64,000 bases of DNA from Elusimicrobia bacterium RIFOXYA2_FULL_47_53 (GTDB lineage Bacteria > Elusimicrobiota > Endomicrobiia > Endomicrobiales > XYA2-FULL-47-53). Positions within the stretch are counted from its first letter, which is position 1; each line of letters starts with the position of its first letter. Where the stretch lies: positions 4,451-68,450 of the forward strand of contig MGVE01000013.1 in assembly GCA_001800315.1 (NCBI GenBank), given 5' to 3'. Below the pieces are notes generated by a model. It did not search any database, was not told the DNA's origin, and saw only the letters and a program-made list of their open reading frames with translations. This document shows positions 9,140-18,528 of the stretch, one piece after another. A program made the position numbers and the translations under genes.

Positions 9140-10426
9140 CTATCCCCCCTCTTTCGCATAGCGCGCCGCCATCTTTGCGGCGACGCAACAATTAACCGAC
9201 AGAGCTTTAATTCTATCCGGGGTTATGTACTCCTTCTGTTCGTCTGCCTCGTTCACAAGCCTTATCAACTTATCGTAGCTTTCCCCTGCGTCAAACGCGT
9301 ATTTGTCATTGTTGAAAACATTGTGTAGCCCCAGTGTCTTCAATTTGTAGTACTCGTCCTGGTAAATTCCGATGGTCGGAATGCACTGAGTGATCGCGAA
9401 CAGATTAAAGTGGTAAGAGACCCCGATAGCCAGGTCAGCCATTCCTATAAGAGCCTTTATTTCCTGAGGGCTGTGTAACTTCCTTAAAATCCCTATATTG
9501 TTGTTATTACTCATACCCGCTTCGCTTATCAACTCCAAACCATTATCCGCGTCTTGGGAAACATTATCCCCAGCTTTAGCCATTGAAATAAAAAGTATGT
9601 AACATTTTTTGGCGTTCAGCTCCTTTAACAGCTTTATCAGCATTTCTTTTAAATGCTGGTTCTGCCCTTTTTCCTTCCACCACGCCCTGGCGTTAAAAGC
9701 AACGATCTTTCCGTATTTTGCAATATTATCCGGGCATATACCTTCGCCTTTCAATATCTCGCGTACAGTTCCTTTCTCGGCCGATTCCAAAAGGAACGCG
9801 TCATCAACACAATCCTTTATCTGGGCGTTTCTTACCCTGACCTTGCCGGTGAGATATTCCCTGGAGAACAGGTTGTCCCTTACGGTAATGAATGTGTCAC
9901 GGAAAACTCTTCTCAGCATCATGAACGACCAGCCGCCTCTTAAGGGGCCTATACTCTGTGCCCCAAGGAAACATTTCTTTCCCAACGCCTTGGCAATTAG
10001 CAATTCTGATGCAATATGATAATAGTAATAATGATCCGTGAAGGTGCCGCCACCACACACAACAAACGCATCAGAGCTGTGAATATTAATGAGGAATTCC
10101 CTTTCGCTTTCTGAAACCCAAACAGGACTTTTATTCTTTGACATTCTTAGAGCGTTAATAATCATTTTAATTATAAATAAAACATAAAATGCCTGAGATA
10201 GCCTCCAACTCCACGCAAATTGACCTTTATTGATCTCCTTGAACAACCTGCCCAGATTAGGCAAAATATTCCCGTCATACAACTTTCTCGCCTTATCGGG
10301 ATCCGGGGACAGTACGGCAATGTCGGTTATGCCGTTATCCAAAAATGTCCGCTTATTGGATATCAAAATAGCATCATCGCCTAAATTACCGTGCCCGAGT
10401 CCTGATGTTATCGTAATCTTTGACAT
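9140..10426 (-). CDS. Polysaccharide pyruvyl transferase family protein
   Basis: A 428-residue protein of the CsaB/WcaK-like pyruvyl transferase family. It opens with ITSGLGHGNLGDDAILIS, the family's signature glycine-rich start, and later has VVCGGGTFTDHYYYYH, LGAQSIGPLRGGW and GVSYHFNLFAITQCIPTIGI, matching conserved glycine and histidine positions. Family members transfer pyruvate from phosphoenolpyruvate to a sugar as a ketal, giving acidic polysaccharides; some relatives have other roles. It sits between a flippase and a GT2 in the EPS operon, consistent with modification of the repeat unit. Confidence 0.83.
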   Translation of the reverse strand: MSKITITSGLGHGNLGDDAILISNKRTFLDNGITDIAVLSPDPDKARKLYDGNILPNLGRLFKEINKGQFAWSWRLSQAFYVLFIIKMIINALRMSKNKSPVWVSESEREFLINIHSSDAFVVCGGGTFTDHYYYYHIASELLIAKALGKKCFLGAQSIGPLRGGWSFMMLRRVFRDTFITVRDNLFSREYLTGKVRVRNAQIKDCVDDAFLLESAEKGTVREILKGEGICPDNIAKYGKIVAFNARAWWKEKGQNQHLKEMLIKLLKELNAKKCYILFISMAKAGDNVSQDADNGLELISEAGMSNNNNIGILRKLHSPQEIKALIGMADLAIGVSYHFNLFAITQCIPTIGIYQDEYYKLKTLGLHNVFNNDKYAFDAGESYDKLIRLVNEADEQKEYITPDRIKALSVNCCVAAKMAARYAKEGG

Positions 10427-10460
10427 ATTCTCTTCCTATATACTACCTTTTCCGCAGCGT

Positions 10461-11990
10461 TCAGTTCCCGTGACGCGTAAATATAAAATACATCCTCGCC
10501 ACAGACCTGAAATAATCGCGCTCGTTTTTATTGAACCCAATAAAAAATGCCGTGATGACAAACACCGCTAACGCCGAAACCGCAAGTACCATGATCCTTG
10601 TGTAATCTGGGGTGACGAAGCGTCTTAAAACAATCCACAAGACCGTTATTATTAACATTGACTTTATCATAACCGGCAAAAGCACATTCAAATAGTAATA
10701 ACTCACTTTCAACCGGATCGCTTTACATGTATATATTGGCTGTATGAATAGTTTAACCGTTATCATGGGGATAGCAGTCCCTAAGGCAACCCCCAATATC
10801 CCGTAATATTTGACAAGCACTACGCTCGCAATAAGATTTAATATCCCCTCTATCGAATTAGAGACAGTGAAAAACTTATGCTTCGAAATACCGAACAGCA
10901 TTTGTATGGATGGGACCTGCATCAGCGCGAATATCCTCGGTATCAGCAGTACAAGAATGACCGAATACGACACAAGATATTCAGGCCCGGCCCAGCGTAT
11001 TATGAATTCTCTTGAGAATATCGCCAGCAGCCCGCCTACCAGAAATGAAAGGTATCCGTTGATCTTAGTCATGAAGAGATACTTCTCTTTCAAAAGATCA
11101 TACTGTTCGGCCGCGTGATACTGGCTGAATACCGGAGCCAGCATGCCGGTAGCAGCGGATATGAATTCCGAAAAATAAGCAATAAACCGCGCCCCTATAG
11201 AATAGGGCGTGACACTACTGAGTCCGATAAATACGGTAATAACAAGATTGTCTATATTGAAACGCAGCTGATCGGCGACTTGAGCCACAAAGGTATATAC
11301 GCTGTAGCCGAAAAGCGTGCGAATCCTGCTCTTGTCAAAATATCTACTTGACAGGACAATATGCTTATATAGCTTTCTAACGATGAAATACTTTACGGAG
11401 TACGCGTAGATGTCAAGGGTTGCCGTAATAACAGCAAGGGCAATCACTCCGTAACCATCAAGCAGGAATATGTATATCAGCAAGGTTCTTATCGCAAGCT
11501 TGCTCAGGTCCACCATACTGCTCAACTCAAAACGGATATTGGCAGCAAGGATGCCCGCGAACACCCGAAGCGGAAACCCTATCGAGAAATTTATGCCCAA
11601 AATCAGGATCAGTTTCCTGAACAGGCTTACTTCTGTAATGTTAACAACCAGCAACGGCACAATAAAAGCAACTACAAACGACATGATCAGCGCGAATCCG
11701 CCGATAACGGTGAAGACGCCCAATGCCGTGTTGCATATCCTGTTCTCTTCTTCTATATCATTCGTTCCGACTGCCTTTGAAATGAAGCGTTGAACCGCGG
11801 AGTTGAGGCCGAAATCCATCAACCCGTAATAACCCAGAAATGAACCGACAAATATCCAAAGGCCGTACATGTGATCGCCGAGAGAATGTATGATAAACGG
11901 CATCATCACGATACCAATCACGGCGTTCGCGATAAACTCGGTGCTTCTTAAAAACGAACCGCTGATAAGACTTTTAGCTTTTTTTGACAT
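10461..11990 (-). CDS. Oligosaccharide flippase (Wzx-like, MOP superfamily)
   Basis: A 509-residue protein with about 12-14 hydrophobic helices spread along its length, the size and pattern of Wzx/RfbX flippases. The N-terminus reads FLRSTEFIANAVIGIVMMPF and the region YGLMDFGLNSAVQRFISK matches the conserved cytoplasmic loop of the family. It should flip the undecaprenyl-linked repeat unit from the cytoplasmic to the periplasmic side, ahead of polymerisation by the ligase/polymerase encoded upstream at 12038-13234. It is preceded by about 47 non-coding bases. Confidence 0.9.
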   Translation of the reverse strand: MSKKAKSLISGSFLRSTEFIANAVIGIVMMPFIIHSLGDHMYGLWIFVGSFLGYYGLMDFGLNSAVQRFISKAVGTNDIEEENRICNTALGVFTVIGGFALIMSFVVAFIVPLLVVNITEVSLFRKLILILGINFSIGFPLRVFAGILAANIRFELSSMVDLSKLAIRTLLIYIFLLDGYGVIALAVITATLDIYAYSVKYFIVRKLYKHIVLSSRYFDKSRIRTLFGYSVYTFVAQVADQLRFNIDNLVITVFIGLSSVTPYSIGARFIAYFSEFISAATGMLAPVFSQYHAAEQYDLLKEKYLFMTKINGYLSFLVGGLLAIFSREFIIRWAGPEYLVSYSVILVLLIPRIFALMQVPSIQMLFGISKHKFFTVSNSIEGILNLIASVVLVKYYGILGVALGTAIPMITVKLFIQPIYTCKAIRLKVSYYYLNVLLPVMIKSMLIITVLWIVLRRFVTPDYTRIMVLAVSALAVFVITAFFIGFNKNERDYFRSVARMYFIFTRHGN

Positions 11991-12037
11991 GATTTTTGAT
12001 TTTCTTTTGATAAGTTACCGACTAAATACTGAAAAGC

Positions 12038-13234
12038 TCAACTAATATTTGCGTCTAACTCTGTCCATCCTGCCGGGTTTAACAGATTTTGCTTTACCGC
12101 TACAGCCAGCGCTATCAGCACATACAGGATATAGAATTGGTACCTGTTTGAAAAAAAGGCGCAGACGCAGAAACCGGCCAGCGAAGAGCAGATGAATTTA
12201 TAGAGCATCGCGGCAATACTGTTATTACTTTTCCCTGATATATTCTTCATTCTTATCAAATACACTAAAGGATAGGACACCAGAAGGAGAAAGAATACGC
12301 CGCCGAATATTCCCGATTCGGCAAATACCTGCAGCAGTGTGTTATGCGGCTGCATTCCAGGGATACCTCCGTATTGCCTCACATAGGTTGTGAACTCCCC
12401 TGGGCCGACTCCGAATACCGGATGATCCTTCAGCATACTTAATCCGACCTTCCATTGCTCAATGCGGTTTTCAGAAGAACTGTCGCCACTGAGGGCATTG
12501 AGATCGCTTCGGCTAAGGACATTCGTTATACCAACAGCAAACACCCCTGCCAGCAACCCGGCAAATAATATGGCCCTAAACAGTTTTGGCATGCGTTCAG
12601 AAAAATACAAACTTAACACCCCGACAGCAAGCAATCCCAGCAAACCGTTTCGCGAACCCGTAAACAAAATATTGAACGCGAACATCCCTGCCAAACCCAA
12701 ATAAATAGTTTTTGAGACGAACGACCCGGCCGTATTAGCGAGAAGAAGCGCGAGCGGTATTACCGAAACCAGTATGATTGCGATATCGTTGGGGTTTGAA
12801 TACCACCCGAATCCTCCCGCCCTGATGCCAGGCATGTAAACAACCACATATTTGGATATGGAATAATACGACAAATATGCAACCGCAAACACTATAACAG
12901 CGGCAATGCTTCTTACCTTGTTTTCATCAACAACCGATTGAGTAATAAGAAAGTATACTATGCCCAGCCGCAGCCATAAGTTAAACGCCTCTATCCCACC
13001 CCCGAGCCAAAGCAAGGAAGCACTGAGTACCTGCATAACGACAAACAGAAGAAAATACCAATTCACTTTCTCCGCGAAAAACGGTTCCTTATTATGCTTT
13101 CTTGAAAATATATATCCCAAAAGCGCGAATATCGCGGAGTTTCTCAAAGGCTGATACTTTTCCAAAATCGGCCATACTTCCGCAGGCTGAAAAAACATTA
13201 TGAATATGGTTAGACACAACAGAAAGAATGCCAC
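12038..13234 (-). CDS. O-antigen ligase/polymerase (Wzy_C family)
   Basis: A 398-residue polytopic protein with about ten hydrophobic segments and a large periplasmic loop. The loop contains ENRIEQWKVGLSMLKDHPVF and GVGPGEF, followed by PHNTLLQVFAESGIFGG, the classical Wzy/WaaL signature with the conserved His. It should join polysaccharide units in the periplasm, either as the repeat-unit polymerase or a ligase. Its place next to a Wzx-like flippase suggests polymerase. Sequence alone does not separate the two functions. Confidence 0.88.
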   Translation of the reverse strand: MAFFLLCLTIFIMFFQPAEVWPILEKYQPLRNSAIFALLGYIFSRKHNKEPFFAEKVNWYFLLFVVMQVLSASLLWLGGGIEAFNLWLRLGIVYFLITQSVVDENKVRSIAAVIVFAVAYLSYYSISKYVVVYMPGIRAGGFGWYSNPNDIAIILVSVIPLALLLANTAGSFVSKTIYLGLAGMFAFNILFTGSRNGLLGLLAVGVLSLYFSERMPKLFRAILFAGLLAGVFAVGITNVLSRSDLNALSGDSSSENRIEQWKVGLSMLKDHPVFGVGPGEFTTYVRQYGGIPGMQPHNTLLQVFAESGIFGGVFFLLLVSYPLVYLIRMKNISGKSNNSIAAMLYKFICSSLAGFCVCAFFSNRYQFYILYVLIALAVAVKQNLLNPAGWTELDANIS

Positions 13235-13249
13235 ATGACCGCCTTAGCC

Positions 13250-14395
13250 CTATTTCTCAAAAAATCGTAAGTACATTTTTTCGTATGTCCACACCATCTT
13301 ATCTAGTGAATATTTCCTTTTAATAAGGCTTCTTGCTTCTCGGGACATCTCGTTCCTGGCACTTTTATCCTTGAACATAGCGTATATTCTGTCGCATAAA
13401 TCGTCCGTGTCATTATAATCAACTATATATCCATTCTTGCCGTCCGCTATAAGTTCCGATGTGCCTATTGAAGGGGTCGATATTACGGGAACTCCGGACG
13501 ACATAGCTTCAAGTATAACATTTGACATGCCTTCCTTATCCGGTATACTGGTAAGAACCAGCGCATCCGCAAAGGATAATATCGCCGGTATGTCATCGCG
13601 GCGGCCAAGGAAGGCGACATATTCCTTTATTCCCGCTTCCGCGCTATATCTTTCCAGCATTTCCCGATCAGGACCTTCACCGACAAAGACAACATCAACT
13701 TCCGCGTCGGCGTACTTTTCATATAACCTCTTTACAGCTTTCAGCAGGAATATCTGGTTTTTCAGGGGTTTCAGGCTGCCTATACTGCTTATAAACATTG
13801 TTGTATCGGAAAATGAAATCCGGTTTTTCTCTCTTAATTCCTTCTTCAAAGGCCCGGTATCGGCTTCCCCGTTAAAAAGGTTGGTATTTACGCCGTTGTC
13901 TATTACCGTGACCTTGCCGGGATCCATACCTATCTCGGTAACTATCCTTTTCTTCAACGATTCCGACACAGAAAGTGTAGCGTCGCACAAATAGGACAGC
14001 ATCCTTTGGATGAATATTTGATAAGGCCTATTGAATGTCGCCCCGTGTTCCCCGTTGACAACTACTGGAACACCAGCCAATTTCGCCCCCATTATCCCGT
14101 CAAAAGAACATGCGCCCCAACCATGCGTATGCACAACATCCGGCTTTTCCTTCATGAAATACTTTGCCACAAACAAAAAGCGAGACAAATACCTTCCTTC
14201 GCTATAACCCATATTATGAACCTTAATATCTGGTTTTATCCTGGATATCATGGGCCCGGTATCTTTTACGCAGAGAATTGATGGCACGAACAATGACCTA
14301 TTCAGATCATTGCAAATGTTAACAACTCCGTTTTCCATCCCCCCGACATCAAACTTACTGAGGACATGACATACTTTGTATTTTCTGTTTGCCAT
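13250..14395 (-). CDS. Glycosyltransferase family 4, exosortase-locus type
   Basis: A 381-residue GT-B enzyme. The N-terminus KVCHVLSKFDVGGMENGVVN is characteristic of the sugar transferases commonly found beside PEP-CTERM/exosortase genes. It also has THGWGACSFDGIMGAKLAG, the linker VIDNGVNTNLFN, and the donor-site stretch IPDKEGMSNVILEAMSSGVP. It probably elongates the lipid-linked oligosaccharide. It lies between a GNAT-family gene and the ligase/polymerase gene, all in one direction with short gaps. Confidence 0.88.
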   Translation of the reverse strand: MANRKYKVCHVLSKFDVGGMENGVVNICNDLNRSLFVPSILCVKDTGPMISRIKPDIKVHNMGYSEGRYLSRFLFVAKYFMKEKPDVVHTHGWGACSFDGIMGAKLAGVPVVVNGEHGATFNRPYQIFIQRMLSYLCDATLSVSESLKKRIVTEIGMDPGKVTVIDNGVNTNLFNGEADTGPLKKELREKNRISFSDTTMFISSIGSLKPLKNQIFLLKAVKRLYEKYADAEVDVVFVGEGPDREMLERYSAEAGIKEYVAFLGRRDDIPAILSFADALVLTSIPDKEGMSNVILEAMSSGVPVISTPSIGTSELIADGKNGYIVDYNDTDDLCDRIYAMFKDKSARNEMSREARSLIKRKYSLDKMVWTYEKMYLRFFEK

Positions 14396-14417
14396 ATTTT
14401 ACCTTATATTACCTGAA

Positions 14418-15485
14418 TTACAGGTCCATTTCTGCGTCAAACAAGAACCAGCTTTTTTCATCTGACAATAACAGCGCAGTCTCAGCCGGAACTGCCTTGT
14501 CAATGAAAATCATGCAGGTCCTCGCGTAAGGGCGTCTGATAAAGTTAATATGCTCTATTTCTTTTACAAACTGTTTATTGCCAAGATAGGATATCGATAT
14601 TGAAGAGGCTTTCATCATTCTCATGGCAAGAGAGAAATTTAAAAGTATCCGGCGTGTCGTCTTAGGTTCAACCGCATTCATTTCCATGACAGTAGCAATA
14701 TTATCCCGTATGGTAAATACGACAAAAGCCTTAATATCCCTCTTTTCGCCGTCAAAAAGACAAAAATACCTAAACTCTCCGGTGGGATAGTCGGAATAGC
14801 GCCAGTTCAGGTATGAGGAACTCTTGGTTCCCAATACCCTGCAATTCTTTTCTGTGTTCTCCCACAGCGCGTCGAAACGCTCATCGGCTCTGTCCAGGGT
14901 TTCACAGATCTCATTGTTCGAGACAAAAGCCGCGCGGCTCCTGTCCTGTATTTCAAGAATTCTGTTTACAACCGCAGCTATCAGCTTTACCAGTGTTTTG
15001 TTCTTTACATATCCCGATAGCTTACCTTCAGAATCTAGCAGTTTTACCCAGTTCCCTGCCTCACCTACAACGCGGTATCCAGCGCGCGTAAATACACCCC
15101 TTGACGCCTTGTTCGGATACGCGAACACGAAGCTGTAGCCAACTTCGGCGATCCCTTCCACCACCGACCGCTGCAGGCTTAACGCCGGCCCGAACACACG
15201 ATATTTCTTATCGATAGCAAAGTTAACGGCAATCCCACCCTTTACCTTTACGCCGCCTACATCGAACATTCTGGGATATATCGAACCGCTTCCGATCATC
15301 TCGTTATTCTCGGGAAGTACCGCGACGCATGTTTTTGGAGCTCCCTCAGGATTCTTCCCGTAAAGCCAGATGAATCTCTGCGGGGCCATACTTGAAAGGT
15401 TCCTTGACCATAGCGCCACAAGAGCGGTTTCGCAATCCGCAATGACCCTGCACGTCTGAATATCCTTTATCTCATAACCGCTCAT
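14418..15485 (-). CDS. GNAT-family acetyltransferase-like protein
   Basis: A 355-residue protein with a GNAT-like segment in its N-terminal half: NNEMIGSGSIYP, a beta strand with GGVKVKGGIAVNFAIDKKYR, then FAYPNKASRGVFTRAGYRVV, which matches the acetyl-CoA-binding and late GNAT motifs. The C-terminal half (about 190-340) repeats a similar alternation and has YLNWRYSDYPTGEFRYF, so this may be a tandem GNAT or FemAB-like protein. It probably acetylates or otherwise acylates an amino sugar of the EPS. Family-level call only. Confidence 0.72.
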   Translation of the reverse strand: MSGYEIKDIQTCRVIADCETALVALWSRNLSSMAPQRFIWLYGKNPEGAPKTCVAVLPENNEMIGSGSIYPRMFDVGGVKVKGGIAVNFAIDKKYRVFGPALSLQRSVVEGIAEVGYSFVFAYPNKASRGVFTRAGYRVVGEAGNWVKLLDSEGKLSGYVKNKTLVKLIAAVVNRILEIQDRSRAAFVSNNEICETLDRADERFDALWENTEKNCRVLGTKSSSYLNWRYSDYPTGEFRYFCLFDGEKRDIKAFVVFTIRDNIATVMEMNAVEPKTTRRILLNFSLAMRMMKASSISISYLGNKQFVKEIEHINFIRRPYARTCMIFIDKAVPAETALLLSDEKSWFLFDAEMDL

Positions 15486-15517
15486 ATTGCCCTTTGCGCC
15501 ATCAGTTCATGTTAGCC

Positions 15518-16351
15518 TTATCTGCCAGCCTCTGCGCCTATGAATTCCAACAACCGCCTCGCTACGACCTCTCTACCGGTTTTATTCAGGTGTCCGCCGT
15601 CATCGGTATATATATGCGCCAGCGACGGATATATTTTTCCGCGCAGCTTGAAACCGGATGACTTTCCACCCGCATACTCTGCCTCGTAACGCGCGAGATC
15701 GAACAATCTACCGGTGGAAGCAAATTTATTTCTCATCATTTCGTTGTATTCCGTTCTCTTAATGTTGTCTTCGTCGCCCCAGACATTCAAACCCAGTATT
15801 CTTTTGAATCCTGCTTTTGGACCTCCGATCACTTCCCTCAGCGGGACAGTAAAGTGAATAAATCTTACTTTAGGGAACTTTGATTCCAGATACGCCATTA
15901 CCTTGGCGTAATGGGCAAAAAGCGCTTTTGTATCGGTTTCAGCCGAAATATCAATATAGCATAATTTAAAGAAAGCAATCTCAACCCTGTTACCCACCCC
16001 GGAATCCATGGTCTTCTTGAATCCGTCCATCTTTGTCAGCGGCTCCTTGTTCCTGCCAATAGCGGAATGCGCAAATACCGGAGCGCCGAAATCCTTCACG
16101 CTTGAAGTTTCGACAATCCTGATTATTCCGCTGTCCGCCCCCCCGAGAAGTTCATTAATCCCAACGACTATATTGTAACCTACAGACTGGTGGCCAAAAA
16201 ATACTTTTTTTGAGGAGATTAATTCTATTTGCCTGTCTAAATTCACCTGCACCCCTTCATTGGCGGCCATACCCTGCCTCCCGCATGACTGAAACAATAA
16301 AATGCCTGATAACACCAGAAGAAACAACCACGGCTTTTGATAGTTATTCAT
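15518..16351 (-). CDS. Lipoprotein with SGNH-hydrolase-like fold (tentative)
   Basis: A 277-residue protein with a lipoprotein signal: hydrophobic residues 8-20 followed by the lipobox LFQSC with the modifiable Cys near residue 23. The mature part has VFFGHQSVGYNIVVGINELL, an early GHQS-type block, and a late YTDDGGHLNKTGREVVAR, which resembles the terminal Asp-X-X-His of SGNH/GDSL esterases. If so, it may be a periplasmic sugar O-acetyl esterase or transferase acting on the polysaccharide. The catalytic Ser cannot be assigned securely. It ends the run of closely packed genes and is followed upstream by a repeat block. Confidence 0.6.
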   Translation of the reverse strand: MNNYQKPWLFLLVLSGILLFQSCGRQGMAANEGVQVNLDRQIELISSKKVFFGHQSVGYNIVVGINELLGGADSGIIRIVETSSVKDFGAPVFAHSAIGRNKEPLTKMDGFKKTMDSGVGNRVEIAFFKLCYIDISAETDTKALFAHYAKVMAYLESKFPKVRFIHFTVPLREVIGGPKAGFKRILGLNVWGDEDNIKRTEYNEMMRNKFASTGRLFDLARYEAEYAGGKSSGFKLRGKIYPSLAHIYTDDGGHLNKTGREVVARRLLEFIGAEAGR

Positions 16352-16354
16352 ATT

Positions 16355-16620
16355 TGTTTAAGTTATAAGTTTTAAGTTGTAAGTCATAAGTGAACGGCGA
16401 ACTTCTGGGTCGTCATACCTTTTCCCAACAACTGAGATCCTTCTCTCCCTTCGGGAGATCAGGATGACGGCTTTTTTGGGGTCGTCATACCAGCGGAAGC
16501 TGGTATCCAGTGGTTTTTCTGGATCCCAGACAAAACATTTCTGGGATGACAACGCTTTACGGACGCTGAGCAAGCTCAGCAGCTACAAAACCAACTAACT
16601 GCGAGATTCTGCGAAGCAGC
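16355..16620. repeat. Intergenic block of dispersed palindromic repeats
   Basis: The gap between the SGNH-like lipoprotein and the PP-loop gene has no gene. It opens with alternating TTATAAGT/TTTTAAG/TTGTAAG words (16358-16392), a motif also seen at 23672-23722 and 61713-61750. It then has a palindromic module reading CTCCCTTCGGGAG (about 16447-16459), followed by GATGACGG. A further hairpin, 'cagcggaagctgg', is followed by TGGGATCC-type arms up to 16550. These modules recur at 17640-18180, 18380-18470, 23745-24010 and 34533-34640, so this is a genome-wide REP-like family. Confidence 0.8.
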
Positions 16621-16624
16621 AGTC

Positions 16625-17620
16625 TCAGCGGGACGCAAGCTTCTTTTTTACTATCGCCATCGCCTTTTTGTTCTCGAATTTGCCGAGTTTGCTTAGCCCC
16701 TCTTTCCTTGACATAATTCCAAGACGGACCATGCCGGCTATCTCAAAGGCATATGGATGAAAACCATGGCGGTCCAGATGAACCTTGTTGGCAAAGGAAT
16801 TGAGCAGACAGTTCGTGGAATTGGCGTCCATCTCGCCCGGCTCTCTCCAGCCAAGTTTTTTTATTTTAGAGATTATGCTTTTTTCATTATAATCCGTGAA
16901 AGCGAAAGGGCTGACGGTGTACGGAAAGGCTTCCGGGGAGTCAAAAACTGAATCTTCAATAAAATACCTTGAGAGATCGGAGCCGGAGGCCTCTTCAAGC
17001 TGTTTTCTAAAAATACTCTGGGTTGATTTAAACAGGGAGGCGTTAATTTTCATAAGCGAAGACCTGACAGGCGCCTGCCCCGGAGTCCAGCCCCAGACCA
17101 TGAGCGGAATTTTCTTTTCCAGGGCGGTCTTTAAAAATATGAATTTTGCCAGCCCTATGCAGGAAGTGCATATAGTGCTCGCCCGCTCCAGGGCCTTTAG
17201 CGGGAATATGGGTTCTTTAAGGCTTCTTTTTATCACATTTCTCATTACGCCGAAATCAGCCTTAATTATCAGGCTGTCAACACCAAGAGCCTCCGTGACA
17301 GTCCTGATATTCCTGAATGCCTCTTCGGATATAAAACCATTGTCAAAAGTAAGCGCGAGCGGATTTAGCTTAAAGTGTGTCTTAGCCAGGTAAAGGGCGA
17401 AAGTGCTGTCTTTGCCGCCGGAATACGCCACAGTGCAGTCGTAGGAGTACTTTCCCCTGATATTATCAAGCAGTTCCGTGAACTTGCCATATATTTCCTT
17501 TTTTTGGGCGGAGTAATCCTCAACCGCTTTTGAATCGGAGCAGTAGTTACACACGCCGTATTTATCAAAACTAATACCCGGGAAAGTTTCCGGCAGAACG
17601 CACCTTGAACATATTTTCAT
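16625..17620 (-). CDS. PP-loop N-acetyl-sugar amidotransferase-like enzyme (WbpG/PseA type)
   Basis: A 331-residue PP-loop ATPase. The N-terminus has two Cys pairs, CSRC (4-7) and CNYC (24-27), likely a zinc site, then the pyrophosphate loop AYSGGKDSTFALYLA. A second Cys pair, ICTSC, follows in the middle. Enzymes of this type (LPS or pseudaminic-acid pathways) adenylate an N-acetyl sugar and replace oxygen by nitrogen to form acetamidino groups, using ammonia from HisH/HisF-like partners. No such partners occur in the window. The gene stands alone between two repeat blocks. Confidence 0.8.
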   Translation of the reverse strand: MKICSRCVLPETFPGISFDKYGVCNYCSDSKAVEDYSAQKKEIYGKFTELLDNIRGKYSYDCTVAYSGGKDSTFALYLAKTHFKLNPLALTFDNGFISEEAFRNIRTVTEALGVDSLIIKADFGVMRNVIKRSLKEPIFPLKALERASTICTSCIGLAKFIFLKTALEKKIPLMVWGWTPGQAPVRSSLMKINASLFKSTQSIFRKQLEEASGSDLSRYFIEDSVFDSPEAFPYTVSPFAFTDYNEKSIISKIKKLGWREPGEMDANSTNCLLNSFANKVHLDRHGFHPYAFEIAGMVRLGIMSRKEGLSKLGKFENKKAMAIVKKKLASR

Positions 17621-17639
17621 AAATGAACTCCATTTGTGT

Positions 17640-18180
17640 CGGTAAACTTCAGAAAGCAGTTCTGGGATGACAGCGCTTTACGGAACGCTGAGCAAGCTCA
17701 GCAGCTACAAAACCATTTAACTGCGAGATTGCTTCTCTCCCTTCGGGAGATCGCAATGACGGCCTTTTTTGGTCGTCATACACCTTTTCCCAACAACTGA
17801 GATCCTTCTCTCCCTTCGGGAGATCGCAATGACGGCCTTTTTTTATTTTGCGTCATCCCAGAGGTAGTAGTCTGGGATCCAGTCTTTAGTCTTACTTCTG
17901 GATTCCGGAGTGGCGGCCCAATGCTTTGAATAAAATCAGCCGGCCTCCCAGGCGAATGCGAAGCATTCTTCACCCGTCCAAAGACGGGAGATTTTTCGCC
18001 GCGGGACTGAACAATTCCGGAATGACAGCACGCTTCGCTCCAGGATGACGGCGCTTTACGGAACGCGCAGCAAGCTGCGCAGCTACAAAACCAACTAACT
18101 GCGAGATTGCTTCTCTCCCTGCGGGAGATCGCAATGACAACCTTTTTTGGTCGTCATACCCTTCCGAGCCGGTTATGAGC
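17640..18180. repeat. Dense repeat block, including long repeat copy A1
   Basis: This gene-free stretch is a mosaic of repeat units. The CTCCCTTCGGGAG-type palindrome followed by GCAATGACGG appears near 17735-17762, 17805-17835 and, as a CTGCGG variant, 18113-18137. A module reading 'gctgagcaagctcagc' or 'gcgcagcaagctgcgc' occurs near 17688 and 18064. Bases 17873-18028 are a ~155-bp unit (copy A1) nearly identical to copy A2 at 23831-23983. No open frame here has coding character. Confidence 0.85.
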
Positions 18181-18385
18181 AAAAGTATTTTTGGATGCCT
18201 TCAGTCTTGCCTGTTTGACCTGCCTACAAGGCAGGGAGTTTGCAAGACTGCCTAAAATACTTTTGCGAATGGCTCGCGGGGTCGCGTTTCTTTATTAACT
18301 TTCTTTGAGCGCTCAAAGAAAGTTAGAAAGGGGTGCAGGGGCAGCAGCCCCGCGACTTTGTTTCTTTCTGAAAGAACTTTAAAAT
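18179..18385. repeat. Nested inverted repeats with a perfect 28-bp palindrome
   Basis: An inverted repeat has arms at about 18179-18210 and 18242-18266 (imperfect near the middle), with an inner 6-bp stem 18219-18224/18230-18235. Next is a perfect 28-bp palindrome, 18297-18324, each arm AACTTTCTTTGAGC or its complement. Then come a GGGGC-AGCA-GCCCC hairpin near 18340-18353 and a TTCTTTC/GAAAGAA hairpin near 18362-18376. There is no coding potential. It lies just downstream of the acyl-CoA ligase gene, so it could also end that transcript. Confidence 0.75.
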
Positions 18386-18528
18386 CCTGGATCCCAGACA
18401 AAACATTTCTGGGATGACAGGCCTTGATGGATTCCAGACAGAAGCACTCTGGAATGACGGCGCTTTACGGACGCGCAGCAAGCTGCGCAGCTACAAAACT
18501 CTGACAGTGCAGAACCATGAACTGAAAA

